DNA of 14,796 nt from CAYQAJ01 sp964415245 (GTDB taxonomy: Bacteria > Planctomycetota > Planctomycetia > Pirellulales > Pirellulaceae), in contig CAYQAJ010000115.1 in assembly GCA_964415245.1 (NCBI GenBank), positions 1 through 14,796 on the forward strand. The letters are read 5' to 3'. The position numbers were made by a program, and so were the translations under genes. This document shows, in pieces, positions 11,900-14,796 of this stretch. Numbering within the stretch: the stretch's first letter is position 1; every line of letters starts with the position of its first letter. The notes beneath the pieces are model-generated. The model did no database searches. It had not been told where the DNA came from and saw only the letters and a list, made by a program, of their open reading frames with translations.

Positions 11900-14773
11900 A
11901 TGACCGTCTGTCCGTCCTGTTCCGCCGAACAAAGCGATGCGAGCAAGTTCTGCTCCGAGTGCGGCGCTGCGCTCCTGTCGGGCTACGCCGCGACCGAGAT
12001 GCACGCCGCCGGCCGCCCCACGTCTGACGGCAGCAGCCAATCCTCCCTTTCCAGCAGTTCCTATCACGGCCGCTTCCTGCCCGGCGCGAAAGTCGCCGAC
12101 CGCTATCGCATCGTGTCGTTGGTCGGCAAAGGGGGCATGGGCGAAGTCTACCGGGCCGACGATCTGAAACTGGGCCACACCGTCGCGCTGAAGTTTCTGC
12201 CTCGCGACCTGGCCGAGAATCCCCAGCGGCTGGACTACTTTCACTCCGAGGTGCGGCTCACCCGCCAGATATCGCACCCCAACGTGTGCCGCGTGTACGA
12301 CATCGGCGAAGTTGACAGCCAGCACTTTTTGTCGATGGAATACATCGACGGCGAGGACCTCAAAATCCTGCTGCGCCGCATCGGCCGATTGCCCCGCGAC
12401 AAGGGCGTGCAGATCGCCCAGCAGCTTTGCGCCGGTCTCGCCGCCGCCCACGACAAGGGCGTGCTGCACCGTGATCTGAAGCCGGCCAACATCATGATCG
12501 ATGGCCGCGGCCACGTCCGCATCACCGACTTCGGCCTGGCCCGCATCGCCGGCGACGAAGCGGAAGGCGAAGTCGCCGGCACGCCCGCCTACATGGCGCC
12601 CGAGCAGCTCGCGCGCGGCGAAGCGACCGTGCAGAGCGACCTCTACTCGCTGGGCCTCATTCTATACGAGCTGTTCACCGGCAAGGCGCTGCACCAGGGG
12701 GAATCGATTCCCGAGCTGATCCGGGCGCACGAACAGTCTTCGCCGTCGAAGCCGTCCAGCCTCGTCGACGATATGGACCCCGCCGTCGAGCGGGCCATTC
12801 TCCGCTGTCTGGAAAAAGAGCCGCACGCCAGGCCCAAGTCGGCACTCGCCGTTGCCGCGGCGCTGCCCGGCGGCGATCCGCTGGCGGCGGCGCTGGCGGC
12901 GGGCGAAACGCCCAGCCCCGAGATGATCGCCGCCGCGGGGCAAACAGGCTCACTGCCGCCGGCGGTCGGCGGCGGACTCTTCGCGGCCGTCTGCGCGTTG
13001 CTCATCGCCTTGCCCTTTGTCGAAACGTGGCTCGACAAAGTCCAACTGAGGCCGCTGGCCGACAACAAGCCCGACGTGCTGGAAGGGAACGCGCGCGATT
13101 GGACTGGCGCGCTGTCCGCCTCCACCAGCGCCGANNNNNNNNNNNNNNNNNNNNNNNNNNNNNNNNNNNNNNNNNNNNNNNNNNNNNNNNNNNNNNNNNN
13201 NNNNNNNNNNNNNNNNNNNNNNNNNNNNNNNNNNGCCGAACCCACGGCGACGTGGACGGAAAACCCCGCCGATCGTGTCTACGGTTTCCAGAAAACGCGC
13301 GGCAACGGCGAAGGCGGGCGTGCCGTGGAGTTGCAGTTCTGGTATCGACAATACACGGCCGCACTCAATCCCCAACCGACGAATCTTCTGGGTCCGCCGA
13401 TTCAGCAATGGTCCGTCTCCCTGGTGAACCCTCCGCCTATCTTCCCCGGCATGGTGACCGTGCGGCTCGATGCGGCCGCCCCGTTCAACTCCGGTGACCA
13501 ACTGTTGGAATTCCTGGCCATTCCCCCGGCGGACGCGGTGAACGATCCACCCGTCGCCCAGTCGGATGCCGACGCGTTAAATGATCCAACCGCCGCACAG
13601 TCGGATACCGGCCCGCTTGCCCCCGTTCCCAAGGAACTGCTCGCCAGGGCGGGGCTCAATCCCGACGACTTCCGAGATGTGTCTGCGTCGGAACTGCCGC
13701 GCGACTGGCGGCCTCCCATCGACGCCGACAGCGTGGCCGTTTGGCAACACAAAACCGCCACGCCGCTTGTGCAAGTGGTCATGGCCACTCGTGGCGATCA
13801 GATCGTCTACTTCCGCCGCATCACGGGCGAGTCGGCCAGCCTGATGGGCATGATGACCCAAGCCGAGAGCAAACGCTTCACCAGCTTGTGGCCCGTGCTC
13901 AGTATTCTGGCGACGCTGTTTGCGGGCGTACTGGCCCTGCACAATCTGCGGACCGGCCGATCGGACACGCGCGGCGCTCTGCGGCTCACACTGTACTACT
14001 TCGCCGTGAATGTGGTGCTGTGGGCGGTGTTAGGCCATCACGTCTTGGAACCGTACCGAGAGCTTGGCTTGGGCTTGAATTATTTGCTTCGCACCTTGGC
14101 CCTCTCGCTTGAACTGTGGCTGGGCTACGTGGCCTTGGAGCCCTACGTCCGGCGGCTGTGGCCCGTGGTGCTCATCTCCTGGAGCCGGGTCCTCGCCGGG
14201 CGGTTGCGCGACCCGCGAGTCGGCCGCGACCTGATGATCGGCTGCTTGTTCGCGCTCGCCATCACCATCCTGGTGCGCGTCGTGGGAGACCCGGGCTACC
14301 ACGTGGCTCCGGACTCGATCGGCGGCGGCCGCTTCGTTCTCGCGGCGATCCTTGCGGCCCACCAGGGGAACATTGGGTTCGGCATCTATAACCTGGCATT
14401 GCTCTTGTTGTATCGCATGGTGCTCCGCAGCACTTGGCTTGCCGGCCTGCTGCACGCCGCCATCCTCACGGCCGTCGTTTCCCTGGCCGTGGGCGGGCCG
14501 ATCGAGGCTCCCAACACGTGGCTGCTGAATGCCGTGTGGGCCTGCGTGTGGGTCGTCATTTATTTTCGCTTCGGCCTGCTGTGCGCCATCGTCGGACAGA
14601 CGATGCTGATGATCCTGCTCGTCGTCCCGCACACCGCCGACTTCGGCCAGTGGTACGCCCAGGCGGGCCTGTTCGCGCTGGCGGCCGTGCTGCTGGTGGC
14701 CGCATATGGCTTCTATACCAGCACGCTCGCGGGGCGGCCGTTGCTTGCGGCGCTGGACGCGGGTGCAAGGTAG
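11900..14773 (+). CDS. Membrane Ser/Thr protein kinase with N-terminal zinc ribbon and polytopic C-terminus
   Basis: About 957 codons including an assembly gap. Residues 4-21 form a zinc ribbon (Cys 4, 7, 18, 21). A complete Hanks-type kinase follows: glycine loop GKGGMGEVY (76-84), Lys98 in VALKF, Glu117, HRDLKPAN (190-197), DFG (210-212), APE (233-235) and Arg311. It should phosphorylate Ser/Thr in the cytoplasm. A hydrophobic segment (about 356-376) leads to a region that is probably extracytoplasmic (to about residue 660), then about eight hydrophobic segments (about 662-935). The region after the gap (VYGF, FWYRQY, GMVTVRLD, LARAGLNPDDFRDV) resembles the extracytoplasmic part of planctomycete and acidobacterial kinases. 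Ligand and targets are unknown. The 100-N gap at 13135-13234 makes the length and frame continuity provisional. The short distance from the candidate promoter supports the ATG at 11900. Confidence 0.9.
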   Translation: MTVCPSCSAEQSDASKFCSECGAALLSGYAATEMHAAGRPTSDGSSQSSLSSSSYHGRFLPGAKVADRYRIVSLVGKGGMGEVYRADDLKLGHTVALKFLPRDLAENPQRLDYFHSEVRLTRQISHPNVCRVYDIGEVDSQHFLSMEYIDGEDLKILLRRIGRLPRDKGVQIAQQLCAGLAAAHDKGVLHRDLKPANIMIDGRGHVRITDFGLARIAGDEAEGEVAGTPAYMAPEQLARGEATVQSDLYSLGLILYELFTGKALHQGESIPELIRAHEQSSPSKPSSLVDDMDPAVERAILRCLEKEPHARPKSALAVAAALPGGDPLAAALAAGETPSPEMIAAAGQTGSLPPAVGGGLFAAVCALLIALPFVETWLDKVQLRPLADNKPDVLEGNARDWTGALSASTSAXXXXXXXXXXXXXXXXXXXXXXXXXXXXXXXXXXAEPTATWTENPADRVYGFQKTRGNGEGGRAVELQFWYRQYTAALNPQPTNLLGPPIQQWSVSLVNPPPIFPGMVTVRLDAAAPFNSGDQLLEFLAIPPADAVNDPPVAQSDADALNDPTAAQSDTGPLAPVPKELLARAGLNPDDFRDVSASELPRDWRPPIDADSVAVWQHKTATPLVQVVMATRGDQIVYFRRITGESASLMGMMTQAESKRFTSLWPVLSILATLFAGVLALHNLRTGRSDTRGALRLTLYYFAVNVVLWAVLGHHVLEPYRELGLGLNYLLRTLALSLELWLGYVALEPYVRRLWPVVLISWSRVLAGRLRDPRVGRDLMIGCLFALAITILVRVVGDPGYHVAPDSIGGGRFVLAAILAAHQGNIGFGIYNLALLLLYRMVLRSTWLAGLLHAAILTAVVSLAVGGPIEAPNTWLLNAVWACVWVVIYFRFGLLCAIVGQTMLMILLVVPHTADFGQWYAQAGLFALAAVLLVAAYGFYTSTLAGRPLLAALDAGAR
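13135..13234. other. Assembly gap of exactly 100 N
   Basis: A run of exactly 100 N, the conventional filler for a scaffold gap of unknown size, inside the kinase gene. The known sequence ends in GCCGA on the left and restarts with GCCGA on the right, and both sides are in the same reading frame. Confidence 0.98.
13532..13609 (+). repeat. 39-base tandem duplication in the kinase ectodomain
   Basis: Two in-frame 39-base copies encode DAVNDPPVAQSDA and DALNDPTAAQSDT. The DNA copies have diverged, including synonymous changes, so the duplication is not a recent assembly artefact. Confidence 0.88.
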
Positions 14774-14796
14774 AGCCCGTGGGGAAATCCCAAACT

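Overview
This GC-rich 14.8 kb window looks like chromosomal DNA from a planctomycete, probably Pirellulales-like. That assignment is inferred from recalled protein resemblances, not from a search. The pointers are a Tat-exported protein of a type I associate with planctomycetes, a one-cysteine L33, a MoeA fused to a PBP-like domain, a zinc-ribbon membrane Ser/Thr kinase, and characteristic intergenic repeats. No tRNA, rRNA, CRISPR array, integrase or transposase gene was seen.

Layout. 1-711: C-terminal part of a multi-pass membrane protein cut by the window edge. 785-2188: Tat-signal protein, probably a divergent Gfo/Idh/MocA-like relative. 2364-2537: rpmG (ribosomal protein L33). 2668-4452: recJ. 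4482-4515: hairpin that can serve as a two-way terminator between convergent recJ and cfa. 4578-5951 (minus): cyclopropane-fatty-acyl-phospholipid synthase. 6247-7536 and 7663-9678: two moeA paralogues, the second fused to a C-terminal PBP-like ligand-binding domain. 9802-10542 and 10539-11630: a CDP-alcohol phosphatidyltransferase-like protein overlapping cdsA by ATGA. 11900-14773: a Ser/Thr kinase with N-terminal zinc ribbon and polytopic membrane C-terminus, interrupted by a 100-N assembly gap. No gene-free stretch exceeds 300 bases. The longest are 5952-6246 and 11631-11899, and both hold short tandem repeats and candidate promoters.

How the genes relate. Two functional themes appear. One is membrane lipid metabolism: cfa modifies acyl chains of existing phospholipids, cdsA makes CDP-diacylglycerol, and its translationally coupled partner would be expected to use it. 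The other is the last steps of molybdenum/tungsten cofactor synthesis (two MoeA proteins). rpmG, recJ and the kinase are unrelated housekeeping or signalling genes.

Most notable. A family of palindromic elements sharing a GGGGAC...GTCCCC core occurs three times. One copy sits between the moeA genes and ends one base before the second start codon. The other two lie in frame inside moeA2 and cdsA, adding about 17 and 30 residues to otherwise well-conserved enzymes. In addition, the five plus-strand-transcribed or divergent intergenic regions longer than 120 bases that lack a palindrome all carry short tandem repeats phased at 7 (or 14) or 9 bases. The CDP-alcohol phosphatidyltransferase-like protein has Asn at two of the four signature Asp positions and Leu at the Arg position. 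The first MoeA lacks the usual KPGKP lysines.
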